Under the pieces are notes generated by a model. That model did no database searches. It worked only from the letters and a program-made list of their open reading frames with translations, and was not told the DNA's origin. This document shows, one piece after another, positions 1 to 10,100 of a DNA stretch of 64,000 nt. Positions within the stretch are counted from its first letter, which is position 1. Each line of letters begins with the position of its first letter. Source of the DNA: Maricaulis sp. (GTDB lineage Bacteria > Pseudomonadota > Alphaproteobacteria > Caulobacterales > Maricaulaceae); assembly GCF_017643475.1 (NCBI RefSeq), contig NZ_JAEPNI010000001.1, positions 1,412,569 to 1,476,568 on the forward strand. Direction: 5' to 3'. Made by a program: the position numbers and the translations under genes.

Positions 1-124
1 GCGGGATGGATCGGAACAGGTAGAGTTCTAGTAATTCATAGTCGTGAAGGGCGGCGCTGCCCGCAGAGATTAGTTTTTCGCGCAAGCGCTGGCGATGGCC
101 GTTATGGTGCGCCACTTCCTGCAT
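1..124 (-). CDS. radC: RadC family DNA repair protein, N-terminal fragment (runs off the window)
   Basis: Only the first 41 codons lie in the window; the gene continues past base 1. The ATG at 124 is fixed by an in-frame TGA just upstream. The peptide has the conserved RadC N-terminal pattern: an HRQRLREKL stretch, a Gly/Ala turn, then DYELLELYLF and an Ile-Pro pair. The family carries a helix-hairpin-helix and a JAB metalloprotease-like domain; its exact role in DNA metabolism is unsettled. It starts 3 bases after the map stop codon, so the two genes are very probably co-transcribed and translationally coupled. Confidence 0.85.
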   Translation of the reverse strand, partial: MQEVAHHNGHRQRLREKLISAGSAALHDYELLELYLFRSIP

Positions 125-127
125 GGA

Positions 128-964
128 TCAGCTGGCAAAAGGAGGTTTGTGCAGGCCCTTGGGTGAGGTCGTGAAGATCTCGACGCCGTCTTCGGTCACG
201 CCCACGGAGTGTTCGAACTGGGCAGACAGGGTCTTGTCGCGGGTCACGGCGGTCCAGCCGTCCGACAGGATTTTCACGTCCGGACGGCCCAGATTGAGCA
301 TGGGCTCCACAGTGAAGAACATGCCGGGCTTGAGTTCCGGACCTTCACCACGCGTTCCGAAATGCAAAACATTGGGGCTGTCGTGGAAGAGACGGCCGAG
401 GCCATGGCCGCAGAAGTCGGTGACGATAGAGCAGCGACGCGCTTCGGCATATTCCTGGATAATGGCGCCGATCGTGCCCAGCGTGACGCCCGGCTTGATC
501 GCATTGATGCCGGCCATCATCGCTTCATAGGTCGTGTCGACCAGCAGCTCGGCCTTCCGCTTGGGTTCGCCCACCATGTACATGCGCGACGTGTCCCCGT
601 GCCAGCCGTCCACAACCACGGTCACGTCGATATTGACGATATCGCCGTTCTTGAGCGGTTTGGGGCCGGGAATGCCGTGGCAGACCACGTGGTTGATCGA
701 TGTACACAGGGAATGACGATAGCCGCGATAAAACAGCGTGGCTGGCGTCGCACCGTGATCGAACACAAATTCGCGGGTCAGACGATCCAGCTTCTCCGTG
801 GAGACACCCGGCTCGACTTCGCTGGTGAGCATGTCCAGCACTGAAGCGGCCAGCTTGCCCGCCTTGCGCATGCCTTCAAAGCCCTCAGGCCCGTGCAGCT
901 TGATGCGTCCATCACGGGGAGAAGCGCTGTCATAGTCGGAAACGGTTTCGTAAGCGGTCGTCAA
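128..964 (-). CDS. map: Type I methionine aminopeptidase
   Basis: Cytosolic metalloenzyme that removes the initiator Met from nascent proteins. The 278-residue product has the usual type I length. Metal ligands are visible in order: Asp in NIDVTVV, Asp in GWHGDTSR, His in GHGLGRLFH, Glu in FFTVEPML and Glu in QFEHSVGV. The open frame extends upstream to 1030, but that extension is not family-like. I chose the TTG at 964 because GGAGGG lies just upstream and the family-like sequence (TTAYETVSDYD) begins there. First gene of an apparent map-radC operon. Confidence 0.93.
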   Translation of the reverse strand: MTTAYETVSDYDSASPRDGRIKLHGPEGFEGMRKAGKLAASVLDMLTSEVEPGVSTEKLDRLTREFVFDHGATPATLFYRGYRHSLCTSINHVVCHGIPGPKPLKNGDIVNIDVTVVVDGWHGDTSRMYMVGEPKRKAELLVDTTYEAMMAGINAIKPGVTLGTIGAIIQEYAEARRCSIVTDFCGHGLGRLFHDSPNVLHFGTRGEGPELKPGMFFTVEPMLNLGRPDVKILSDGWTAVTRDKTLSAQFEHSVGVTEDGVEIFTTSPKGLHKPPFAS

Positions 965-1059
965 TTTGGCCCTCCGGTCGGCCACCCTATAACGAAAACA
1001 CGCGCCGCTAGAAACGGCGCGTGTCCCCATGTGTGCAGTTTTGGTCGGTAAGTCCAGCC

Positions 1060-2733
1060 TTACTGGCCGAAAGTCTGACCGAAGAAGCTGTCATCATTCC
1101 ATGCCGGACGCTCTTCGCTGTCAGCGATTTCGCGCGCGATCATGTAGTTGATGTTGGCAAATTTGGCGCCCTGGTTGAACAGAACCTCCAGCTCACCGTC
1201 CAGCTGGTCGGTCTGGCGGTGGTAGTAGGTGTTCAGGAAGCCCATGAAGCCTTCACCCTGGTCCCAGCGCGGGTCCGGAGAGGAGAAACCCGTCATCAGG
1301 AAGAGAGACGGCACGCCTTCGCGGACGAAGTTGTAGTGGTCGGAACGCACGAAGAGAGACTGTTCCGGGATCGGGTCCTCGGACACCGCAATGCCCAGAC
1401 GCTCTGCGGCGCGCGAGGCGATCGGTCCGAGATTGGAATGGTCGGAACCAAAGGCCACAACATCAGAGAATTCGTAGACGATAACTGGCATGTCCAGGTT
1501 CACATTGGCGACCATCTGCTCGTGCGGAACCGTCGGGTTGCGGGCGAAATGTTCGGACCCCAGCAGGCCTTTCTCCTCGGCCGTCAGGGCGACGAAGAGA
1601 ACGGAGCGACGCGGCGTGCCGTGCTCCTGGAAGGTACGGGCCGTTTCCAGCATCACCGAGATGCCCGACGCATTGTCGACAGCGCCGTTACAGATGGTGT
1701 CTTCCTCGTCGTCAGAGCGGCAGGCACCGCTGGCGCGCATGGAATTGGTGATCTGGCCGATATGGTCGAGGTGTGCGGTCAGTACGACATATTCGTCGGC
1801 CACTTCCGGATCGGAGCCGCGGATCATGCCGACCACATTCGGGTCGGAGAACGGCTCGGAATTCGTGCGCTGGCGGATGGTGGCTTCGCCCGGCAGGTCA
1901 AAGCGCGGGAAGGTTGCACCCTCGTCGGCACTCATGGCGCCACGGACTTCCTCGAGGCTCATTTCTGCGCCCTCGAACAGCTCGGCGCCCAGCGAGGCGC
2001 TGATGGTTGCAGAGGCGCGAACCTGCTCAAGCGAGCTCGGACCGGTTGCAGCGGTCAGGCGAACCTGCGGACGTGAGGAGAAACCCTGCACGATGCCGGC
2101 AACCTGCTCGTCGCTCCAGCCGGAAATGGTGATCATGCCAACAGCGCCATTGGCGGCAGCATTGTTACGCTTGGTCGTGCCGGAGTTGTGGTGTGCGCGC
2201 TCTTCACTCGGGAAGATGTCCGGGACACCGTTGACGACAACGACGATTTTGCCTTCGACGTCGATGTCTGCGTAGTCATCATGACCGCGATTGCCGGCGG
2301 ATACACCGTAACCGACGAAGACCAGCGGAGCGGTGACTTCCGATTCCAGCACGCTGGAATTGGTGCCGATCAGCGCGCGTTCGCCCTGGGCGAAGGTCTG
2401 GCCGTTGATCGTCAGCTGGCTGTATTCTAGGTCGGACGTGACTTCCTGCAGCGGAACGTCCGCGAAATAGGTGCCGTTCTCGCCAGCAGGCTCGAGGCCC
2501 AGCAGGCGATACTGGGACGCAACGTAGTTGGCAGCAATTTCGAAACCATCGGAACCGGTGTCGCGACCACCCATGTAGTCGGATGCCAGGAAGCGGATGT
2601 GCGCCTCGATGTTTTCGACGCTGACATTCGGGGTGAATTCCGCGGAGGCCGTGTCGCCGCCGCCAGACGTGATGCTGTCCATGTCACACGCAACAAGAGC
2701 GGTGCTCGCCAACAGCGGTACTAGATACTTCAT
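1060..2733 (-). CDS. M28 family metallopeptidase, predicted lipoprotein
   Basis: A 557-residue exported zinc peptidase. It begins with a lipoprotein signal ending in a lipobox (LVAC, Cys near residue 15), so the mature protein is probably anchored in the cell envelope. A protease-associated (PA) type region precedes the catalytic domain. M28 ligands are visible: His/Asp in LTAHLDHIG, Asp in NGAVDNASG, the Glu pair in ALTAEEKGLLG, Asp in VNLDMPV and His in VRSDHYNFV. The start at 2733 has GGGGAGGC upstream; the frame is open to 2805 but that part lacks a signal sequence. Probably digests extracellular peptides; the substrate cannot be read from sequence. Confidence 0.88.
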   Translation of the reverse strand: MKYLVPLLASTALVACDMDSITSGGGDTASAEFTPNVSVENIEAHIRFLASDYMGGRDTGSDGFEIAANYVASQYRLLGLEPAGENGTYFADVPLQEVTSDLEYSQLTINGQTFAQGERALIGTNSSVLESEVTAPLVFVGYGVSAGNRGHDDYADIDVEGKIVVVVNGVPDIFPSEERAHHNSGTTKRNNAAANGAVGMITISGWSDEQVAGIVQGFSSRPQVRLTAATGPSSLEQVRASATISASLGAELFEGAEMSLEEVRGAMSADEGATFPRFDLPGEATIRQRTNSEPFSDPNVVGMIRGSDPEVADEYVVLTAHLDHIGQITNSMRASGACRSDDEEDTICNGAVDNASGISVMLETARTFQEHGTPRRSVLFVALTAEEKGLLGSEHFARNPTVPHEQMVANVNLDMPVIVYEFSDVVAFGSDHSNLGPIASRAAERLGIAVSEDPIPEQSLFVRSDHYNFVREGVPSLFLMTGFSSPDPRWDQGEGFMGFLNTYYHRQTDQLDGELEVLFNQGAKFANINYMIAREIADSEERPAWNDDSFFGQTFGQ

Positions 2734-2833
2734 ACTCTGCCTCCCCAGAGAAAATTGGATCGAGGGACTATAACGATGGCACTTGGTGCGGCAATGCGTG
2801 CGCACCTTATATTTCAGTCATCTTGGGCACTGG

Positions 2834-3535
2834 TTACAGCTCGACACGAAGGGCGTTCGCGATGCTGATCTCGTCAGGTGAGACGGAACAGCCATAAGCG
2901 AGTACCTCGACACCGGCCTTGCGAGCCGAGCGGATCGTCTCGTCATAAACCGGATCAAGGTCTGCTGCGGTTGCCAGGCGCGTGCAGTCGTCCCGCTGGA
3001 CGACAAAGAGCTGAACCGCCCGGTCGCCAAGGGCGACCTGGGCTGCCAGTTCATTGAGATGTTTGGCGCCTCGGCTGGTTACCCCGTCGGGAAACTCCGC
3101 GAGGCCCGGCTGACGCTGCCAGTGCACATTCTTGACCTCGACCCAGCAGGCCGGCTTGCCCGGCGTTTCCAGCAGCATGTCTATTCTGGAGTTCTCGCCG
3201 TACTTCACCTCCCGGCGCAGGCTCTCATAACAGGAAAGTTCCGGGATCCGCCCCGCCAGAACGGCTTCTTCAGCCAGGCCATTGGCGCGGGCCGGGTGAG
3301 TGCCGATCATCACCCCGTCAACCTCAACAATCTCCCAGGTGTATTTGAGCTTTCGCTTTGGATTGTTGCTGGGCTCGATCCAGACTGGCAGACCCGGATC
3401 CTTGATGCCCGCCATCGCACCGGTATTCGGGCAATGCGCGGTGACGATCTCTCCATCGGCCAGCTCCACATCGGCAAAAAAACGCTTGTAGCGCTTGACC
3501 AGACGGCCCTCGATGAGCGGTGTTTGGAACTTCAT
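2834..3535 (-). CDS. sfsA: SfsA, sugar fermentation stimulation protein A homologue
   Basis: A 233-residue SfsA protein of normal length. The N-terminal OB-like part contains the conserved HCPNTGAM motif. A nuclease-like core follows with E-x-K (WVEVKNVHW), and then FPDGVTSRGAKHLNEL, which is typical of the family. In E. coli SfsA was linked to maltose metabolism and nucleic-acid binding, but its biochemical function is uncertain. It is divergent from the CinA-like gene at 3594, with a 58-bp shared promoter space. Confidence 0.92.
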   Translation of the reverse strand: MKFQTPLIEGRLVKRYKRFFADVELADGEIVTAHCPNTGAMAGIKDPGLPVWIEPSNNPKRKLKYTWEIVEVDGVMIGTHPARANGLAEEAVLAGRIPELSCYESLRREVKYGENSRIDMLLETPGKPACWVEVKNVHWQRQPGLAEFPDGVTSRGAKHLNELAAQVALGDRAVQLFVVQRDDCTRLATAADLDPVYDETIRSARKAGVEVLAYGCSVSPDEISIANALRVEL

Positions 3536-3593
3536 GGCTTGGACAATCCCCGGGGCTGGCTCATATACCCTAGTAGAACCGAGTCACAGGTGA

Positions 3594-4373
3594 ATGGATA
3601 TGGGTGAGATGCAACAGGTAACAGCGGCTGTCCTGCTGATCGGCGATGAGGTGCTGTCCGGCCGCACCCAGGACAAGAACCTGCAACAGATCGCCCAGTT
3701 TCTCGCTCCGCTGGGCGTGAACGTCGTTGAATGCCGTGTTGTGCCGGATATCGAGACCGAGATCGTCGACGCGGTGAACACACTGCGCCAGAAGGTGGAT
3801 TATCTCTTCACCACGGGCGGTATCGGGCCGACCCATGACGACATAACTGCGGACAGTATTGCCCGTGCCTTTGGCGTTGGCATTGATGTGCGCGCGGATG
3901 CCCTGGAGATCATCGAGCACTGGTATGAAAAGACCGGCACGCCGCTGACCGAGACCCGCAAGCGCATGGCGCGCATTCCCGACGGCGCCTCGCTGATCGA
4001 GAATCCTGTCACGGGCGCTCCGGGCTTCCAGACTGGTAACGTCTTCACCCTGGCAGGTGTTCCCAAGATCGCTCGCGGCATGCTCGAGGATATTGCCCAC
4101 CGCATTGAGGGCGGAGCGGTGACGCAATCTCGTTCGGTCAAGGGCGAGGGACTGCGCGAGGGCGATATCGCTGTGCAGCTCGGCGAGCTGCAGATCGATT
4201 ATCCGGACGTGTCCATCGGCAGCTATCCCTATTTCCTGGAACTTCAAGACGGCAAGCTGCGGCGGGGAACCCAGCTGGTCGTGCGCAGTACCGACGACGG
4301 CAAACTCGATGAAGTGATTACGAAAATCACCGCTCTCGTTTCCGAGCTGGGACACGAGCCTGAACTGGCCTGA
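3594..4373 (+). CDS. CinA-like / molybdopterin-binding (MoaB/Mog fold) protein
   Basis: A 259-residue protein of the COG1058 'competence/damage-inducible protein A' N-terminal family. The motif LLIGDEVLSGRTQDKN near residues 14-29 and TTGGIGPTHDDIT near residues 79-91 define the MoaB/Mog molybdopterin-binding fold. It lacks the C-terminal CinA (PncC, NMN deamidase) domain, so it is the short stand-alone form common in alphaproteobacteria. Three in-frame ATGs (3594, 3600, 3609) are possible starts; AGGTGA lies directly before the first and at better spacing for the second. Function is unproven; a role in pyridine-nucleotide or cofactor metabolism is an inference. Confidence 0.85.
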   Translation: MDMGEMQQVTAAVLLIGDEVLSGRTQDKNLQQIAQFLAPLGVNVVECRVVPDIETEIVDAVNTLRQKVDYLFTTGGIGPTHDDITADSIARAFGVGIDVRADALEIIEHWYEKTGTPLTETRKRMARIPDGASLIENPVTGAPGFQTGNVFTLAGVPKIARGMLEDIAHRIEGGAVTQSRSVKGEGLREGDIAVQLGELQIDYPDVSIGSYPYFLELQDGKLRRGTQLVVRSTDDGKLDEVITKITALVSELGHEPELA

Positions 4374-4506
4374 CGACCCAATCCGGCCTGCTTGATGAAC
4401 AAAATGCCCAGACATTGCCCCGTTTCAGCCAAGGCATGGCTTTGAAGCGGGTGCACCCCTTTCCCTTGTAGGGACAAGCCATCCGCAGGGAAGGAAGGGG
4501 AAGGAC

Positions 4507-6282
4507 ATGACCCAGAAACTGATGTTGAGTGCCGCAGCCGTGGCTATCATTGGCGGCATGAGCGTCGTCGAGATGCCTGGCGTCGCGGCGCAGGAACGGG
4601 CTGAATATGACAGGCCCGTTCCGCAGGTTTGCCAGCGAAGTCGCTCGGTGCAGGAAGAAGCAGATCTTCTGGTCGTCACCGGTTCTCGCAGAGAACGTTC
4701 TCTTGGCATCGCTCAGGCCGAGGCAAGCCGGGCGTCACCGCCACCACCGCCCCCTCCGCCGCCGGCTCCTCCACCGCCGCCGCAATCCGCACCAACCCCG
4801 ATGGTTACCCAATATGCCGCGCCATCACCAATGCCGCAGCCTAATCGCGACCGTTTCGAGGATGTTCCGGCCAATCCGGTGATGGTCACTTCCGAAGATC
4901 CGGTCTCGACCTTCTCGATTGATGTTGATACGGCGAGTTATGCCGTTGTGCGCAATCACCTTCACGACTGTGAACTACCGCCAACCGATGCCGTGCGCAT
5001 CGAGGAGATGGTGAATTATTTCGACTATGAATACGCGCTTCCCGAAGGTGCGGCAGAACCGTTCACGACCTCGGTCCAGGTGATGCCGACCCCGTGGAAT
5101 GCAGACACGCAGCTGCTGCACATCGGCGTACAGGGTTATGACCTGGTCCCGACTGAACGGCCGCGGGCGAATCTGGTTTTCCTGATCGATGTTTCGGGCT
5201 CGATGAACGCGCCCGACAAGTTGCCCCTGGCGCTGCAGGCCATGCACATGCTGGTCGATGAGCTGGACGAGGACGATACGGTTTCCATCGTCGTCTATGC
5301 AGGCGCTGCGGGTGCCGTACTGGAGCCGACGCAGGCGCGTCATGCCCGTCAGATCCACGAGGCGCTTGACCGTCTGCGTGCGGGCGGTTCCACGGCCGGC
5401 GGGGCCGGTCTATCGCTGGCCTACAGCCTGGCCGAGGAGAATTTCGACCCGGATGCGGTGAACCGCGTGATGTTGCTGACCGATGGTGATTTTAATGTCG
5501 GCGTGACGCAGGACGAACGGCTCGAGGACTTTGTCGCGCGCAAGCGCGACAGCGGTATCTATCTCTCGGTGATGGGCTTTGGCCGAGGCAATTACAACGA
5601 CCAGATGATGCAGACCATCGCCCAGGCCGGAAACGGGGTTGCGGCTTACATCGATAGTCGCCAGGAAGCCCGCCGCATGCTGGTGGAGGAGACTTTTGGT
5701 TCGCTCTTCCCGATTGCCAATGACGTGAAGATCCAGGTCGAGTTCAATCCGGCCCAGGTCGCTGAATACCGCCTGGTCGGCTATGAGACGCGCCTGCTGG
5801 ACCGGGCTGATTTCAACAATGATGCTGTGGATGCGGGTGAGGTCGGTTCCGGCCATTCCGTCACGGCGATCTATGAAATCGCGGCGCCAGGCAGTGAAGG
5901 CGTGCTGACCGAACCCCTGCGTTATGGCGGGCAGACCCCGGTCGAACATGATGTCGCTGCGGAGTTCGCGCATCTGCGTATCCGCTACAAGCTTCCTGGC
6001 GAGGATGAGAGTGATCTGATGCAGCGCCCGATCACGGCCGGTGATGCCGTCAGCCGCCTGTCACAGGCTTCCAGCGAAGCGCGTTTTTCTGCCCAGGTCG
6101 CCGGTTTTGCGCAATTGTTGCGGGGCGATCCCTATCTGCGTGGCGGGTATGATTATGACTCGGTGCTGAGCGGTATCGAGGGGAGTCCCTCGCAGGATGA
6201 GTTTGGTTATCGTTCCGAGTTCGCGGAACTGGTTGAAATCGCGCGGTATGTGTCCGCGTTAGAGGACCGCAAGGTCAACTAA
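4507..6282 (+). CDS. Exported von Willebrand factor type A (YfbK-like) domain protein
   Basis: A 591-residue protein with a signal peptide (cleavage near residue 29, VAAQ-ER), a poly-Pro tract (about 78-92), a YfbK-type N-terminal domain (about 105-215), a vWA domain whose MIDAS motif DVSGS sits near residues 228-232, and a C-terminal DUF3520-like region. vWA/MIDAS domains bind a divalent metal and mediate protein contacts in the envelope. Residues 56-63 read VVTGSRRE, the string usually found at the mature N-terminus of TonB-dependent receptors. Good ribosome site (GGAAGGGGAAGGAC). A monocistronic unit is likely, with 81 bp to the next start. Confidence 0.88.
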   Translation: MTQKLMLSAAAVAIIGGMSVVEMPGVAAQERAEYDRPVPQVCQRSRSVQEEADLLVVTGSRRERSLGIAQAEASRASPPPPPPPPPAPPPPPQSAPTPMVTQYAAPSPMPQPNRDRFEDVPANPVMVTSEDPVSTFSIDVDTASYAVVRNHLHDCELPPTDAVRIEEMVNYFDYEYALPEGAAEPFTTSVQVMPTPWNADTQLLHIGVQGYDLVPTERPRANLVFLIDVSGSMNAPDKLPLALQAMHMLVDELDEDDTVSIVVYAGAAGAVLEPTQARHARQIHEALDRLRAGGSTAGGAGLSLAYSLAEENFDPDAVNRVMLLTDGDFNVGVTQDERLEDFVARKRDSGIYLSVMGFGRGNYNDQMMQTIAQAGNGVAAYIDSRQEARRMLVEETFGSLFPIANDVKIQVEFNPAQVAEYRLVGYETRLLDRADFNNDAVDAGEVGSGHSVTAIYEIAAPGSEGVLTEPLRYGGQTPVEHDVAAEFAHLRIRYKLPGEDESDLMQRPITAGDAVSRLSQASSEARFSAQVAGFAQLLRGDPYLRGGYDYDSVLSGIEGSPSQDEFGYRSEFAELVEIARYVSALEDRKVN

Positions 6283-6363
6283 TCACAGGCAATCGCATTT
6301 GAACGCTTGCACCTCCCGACACACTGGCGGACAGTGTTGTCCACATTGAGTTGGGAGGTGTGT

Positions 6364-7008
6364 ATGCCTATTCGTGACTGGGCAGTATCAACCGGTAGTA
6401 TTGCCGCCATTCTCGTGACTAGCGCGCTGGTTCCTGTCAGCGCCGCTCACGCCCAGGAAGACGCGATCGCTCACTGCCGTACGGCAGCGACGGCGGAAGC
6501 GCGCATAGCCTGTCTGGAAGAAGCGCTGCGCGCTGAACCGGCCGCAGAAACGACAGCGGATCGTGGTGAAACAGCGGCTCCGGAGCCCGGGCGTCGTGGT
6601 TTCAGGCTACCCGGCTTGCCGTTTGGGGGGCGTGACAACGATGATGAGCAGGCCGTTTCGACAGCCACGAGCGATAGCGCGGCTACGGTGCCGCAGGCTG
6701 AAGGGCTGGGCTCAGAGCAGGTTAATGCCCGTCGGACCAATCGTCGTTCGGCGCAAGAAGCCCAGCGCGAGGCAGAACAGGTCCAGAGCGCAATTATCTC
6801 CTTTGACATCATTCCCTATGAACGCCTTGAGGTGACACTGGCAAACGGACAGGTCTGGCGCCAGATCTCGGCGGACAACCAGCGTGTCGCCGGCCGTCTT
6901 CGTCGCAGCCGGAGTTATACGGCGACTGTGCGTGAAGGTGTCGTGGGCGGATATCAGCTGCGCATCAATGAAATATCCCGGATCATCCGGGTCGAACGCA
7001 TTCGCTGA
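6364..7008 (+). CDS. Exported protein of unknown function
   Basis: A 214-residue protein with a signal peptide ending at AHAQ-ED. The ATG at 6364 follows GGGAGGTGTGT, a strong ribosome site, so it is preferred over the earlier in-frame start at 6307. After the signal come a Cys pair (AHCRTAATAEARIACLEEAL), an acidic/Ala linker and a Gly-Arg-rich stretch. The conserved-looking end (about 140-214) is a small beta-rich domain with ITSFD-like, NGQVWRQI and RSRSYTATVREG strings, resembling unnamed domains in other Caulobacterales/Maricaulales proteins. No function is proposed. Followed by a clear terminator. Confidence 0.7.
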   Translation: MPIRDWAVSTGSIAAILVTSALVPVSAAHAQEDAIAHCRTAATAEARIACLEEALRAEPAAETTADRGETAAPEPGRRGFRLPGLPFGGRDNDDEQAVSTATSDSAATVPQAEGLGSEQVNARRTNRRSAQEAQREAEQVQSAIISFDIIPYERLEVTLANGQVWRQISADNQRVAGRLRRSRSYTATVREGVVGGYQLRINEISRIIRVERIR

Positions 7009-7036
7009 CCACAGTCCGGATACGCAAATAAAAGAA

Positions 7037-7070
7037 CCGCCGCAGCCCCGGGGCTGCGGCGGTCTTTTTT
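7037..7070 (+). terminator. Rho-independent terminator
   Basis: A perfect 26-bp GC palindrome (arm CCGCCGCAGCCCC, 7037-7049) is followed by TCTTTTTT. It ends the exported-protein gene at 6364-7008. The A-rich left flank lets it also work on the minus strand, which suits its position between convergent genes. Confidence 0.9.
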
Positions 7071-7084
7071 GGCCCAAAAGAAGA

Positions 7085-7110
7085 GGGCGGCGATCTGATG
7101 ATCGCCGCCC
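7085..7110 (-). terminator. Terminator hairpin for the large TonB-dependent receptor gene
   Basis: Inverted repeat GGGCGGCGATC / GATCGCCGCCC with a 4-base loop, 22 bases past the minus-strand receptor stop. Read on the minus strand it is followed by TCTTCTTTT. With the adjacent hairpin at 7037 it forms a double terminator between convergent genes. Confidence 0.8.
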
Positions 7111-7131
7111 CCGTCTGTAAGTCGTTGTCGC

Positions 7132-10100
7132 TTAGAAGCGACGCGTGACCGTTGCGAATGCACGGCGGCCAATCAGGTCGTAACCGGACTGAACAACCAT
7201 GTTCATGCGCGACGGGCCTTCACCCTGGTCGATGAGCGGCGGCTGCTCGTCGGTCAGGTTGTTCACACCTGCCGAGAAGCTCCACATGTCTGCATCATAG
7301 GAGATGGAGAAGTCATGCGTGACGTAGCTGTCGACAAAGTCGACATCACGACACTGGCCAGCGTAACCAAGCTGCTCACAAGCGGTACGCGGAACCGCAC
7401 GGGTCAGATCGGTTTGCGTCAGGGCGTCAGAGTTCTCCTGCTGACCTTCACCCTGATAGCGCGTGCGCCAGCGAGCGCCCCAGTTGCCACGGGTCGCCGT
7501 TGCAGAGAGCTGCCACAGCCATTCCGGGTTGGCGATACGGCCGATCAGGTCTTCCTCAAGGGAATTCGGATCGGTCGGGTCTTCGTTCCGCAGCTGCTCG
7601 AGATACTGAGCGGCATTGAAGACGACGGTCAGATCCGTCTGATCATCGATGAAGGACAGCGGCATACGAGCGCGGACATTATAGTCGATACCCGTAGAGG
7701 TCAGCTGACCAACGTTGATGAAGGACGCATCAACCAGGGCGATGGTCGCCGTGGCCGGGTCGCCAGTATTACGTGTGATGCGCGAACAGGACGGATCCGC
7801 CAGGTTCGGCTGGTTATTGTAACAATTGGCAATGATCTGAGCTGCGTTGGATTCTTCCAGCGTGTTCTCGATCTGGATGTCGAAATAGGTGACAGACAGA
7901 TCCAGATCCAGGTCATTTGAGAAGCTGTGCTGGAAGATCGCGCTGAGCGTCATGGACTCTGAGGTCTCAGCCGTTGCATCCGGGTTACCACCGGTGGAGG
8001 TGGTGATACCGGTCGTTGCCAGCAGGCCCAGAGCCGTCGGATCAGCGCCGGCAGCCGTACAGTTGTCGAGCAGCAACTGGGAACGAGTCTCGCCGTTCGG
8101 GTCATAAACACCGCCATTATTGGCCGTGGTCGGGACCAGACACGGGTCATTGCCGCCACCAATGGTGCCGGTTGCGCCCGCGAGGAACTGCTCACGCAGG
8201 TTCGGAGCACGGAAGGAGGTACCGTAAGTACCGCGCAGACGGACGCTGTCGGTGACCTGCCAGGACGCACGCGTAGAGTACGTCATGTGAGCGCCAAAGT
8301 TCTCTTCCTCGGTGTAACGCGTGGAGATACCGACCATGAAGGTATCGGTGACCGGAATTTCGGTCTCGATAAAGCCTTCAAACAAGGACGTGCGGCCAAT
8401 CGTCGGGCGTTCCGTATCCGGAATTTCCGAAGCGGCCGTACCCAGAACGCGGGTTACGTCGTTGATGGAGTTGATGCGCTGCTCGCGGAATTCGAAACCG
8501 AGCACCATGCCAACCGTACCAGCCGGCATGTCGAAGACATCGCCGGTAAAGATAGCCTGGGCGTGAACCTGTTCCATCTCGGTGATGTTGATCGACTGGC
8601 CGAACAGGAAGTCGGTCTCTTCCTGGGTCGCAAAGTTGCGATCACCACCCTGAACCGTGAAAAGGGTCGGGGAGAAGAAATCGATGGTCGGGCAGTTTGC
8701 CGGCGTCAGGAAGCCGAAGCTTGTTGCCTGGCGACCCAGACCACAGATCGGGTTGCCATTGACGTCGAGGCGGAGTGTGTCGAGCGCTTCACGGATACCG
8801 TCCTCACGCATGACCGGCTGGGAAGCCGTACCGTAGGAGCGGTCATAGGCAGCCGTGATGTCGTAGACCCAGCCACGATCCATCAGGAATGGCAGGTCGC
8901 CTTCGAGGCCACCGACAAAGCGGAAGACGTCGACGTCGGACTTACGACGCTGGGACAGACCTTCCAGCGAGTAAACCGGCAGGGCGTCGGCATCAAACGG
9001 GTTGAGCGGGTTGTCGAACAGCTGCAGCGAGCCGTCCGGGTTAACCAGCAGATTGCCGTTGGCATCTTCCTGAGGAATGAGCGCCGGAACGCCCGGGAAG
9101 ACCTGCTCGTCGGTGAAGCGACCAACGGAGTTACGCGTGGAGTACGACATCTCGAAATAGATCGTGTCGTTCTCGAAGAAGTTCACATCGTAATGACCGG
9201 AAGCGAAGATATTCATGCGCTCCAGGTTTTCCATCAGCTGCGTGCGCTTCTCTTCGTCCTGCAGGGAGTAGGCGTCCTGCTCGTAGAAGTGCGAACCGGT
9301 CTGGGCGAACACGTCAGCGCTGGTGCCCCAGCCCGTACCAATGCCGTTCGGAGCGAGCGCCGGGTTGGTAAAGCCCGGGATGGACCATACGAAACCATTG
9401 CCAGCGACGAAGACTGAGTTATCCGGACGACGGTCCATACACACGGACATGACATCGCCCTGATCGGTGACGTCGATGTCGCGCAGACAGTCATTCCAGT
9501 GCGAACGATCGCCAGCGATGACGGCTGTACGGTTATAGAATTCAGCAGATACGGTGAAGTTGGAGCGATCAGTGGATGCGCCACCGATGAAGCCCATCTG
9601 GAAGACTTCGCCGCCGCTGTTTTCAGGCAGGGTGGTGAAGGCAGACACTTCGAAACCATCGAAATCATCGCGCAGGATGATGTTGGCAACGCCGGCAACA
9701 GCGTCAGCACCGTAGATGGAAGAAGCACCGTCCGTCAGCAGTTCGATACGATCGATCATCAGCGTCGGGATCAGGTTCAGGTCCGGAGCAACCGGAGCGC
9801 CACGAACACCTGACGGGCCAAGGCGACGGCCGTTGACGAGCAGCAGCGTACGCTCAGCACCGAGGCCACGCAGTGCGACGGTGGAAGCGCCCGGTCCGTT
9901 GACCGGAACGCCTTCGACGGCGGCGGTCGGAGAACCGGAGTTGACGGAACCGTCAAGCTGGACGCCGGAAACAACCGGAGAATCAGCGATCAGCGCAGTT
10001 GCATCGGAAATACCCAGCTGGCGCTGTTCGTCGGCATCGATCACCTGGATCGGTGATACGGCGGAAAACTCATCGCGGCGCAGACGAGAACCCGTTACGA

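Noticed and set aside
1021..2076. A 351-codon plus-strand frame over the M28 peptidase gene
   Set aside because: No family features; the minus strand encodes a complete M28 lipoprotein with ligands and lipobox.
8287..9417. A 376-codon plus-strand frame inside the large TonB receptor gene
   Set aside because: It is the antisense shadow of a GC-rich coding region; the minus strand carries full receptor features.
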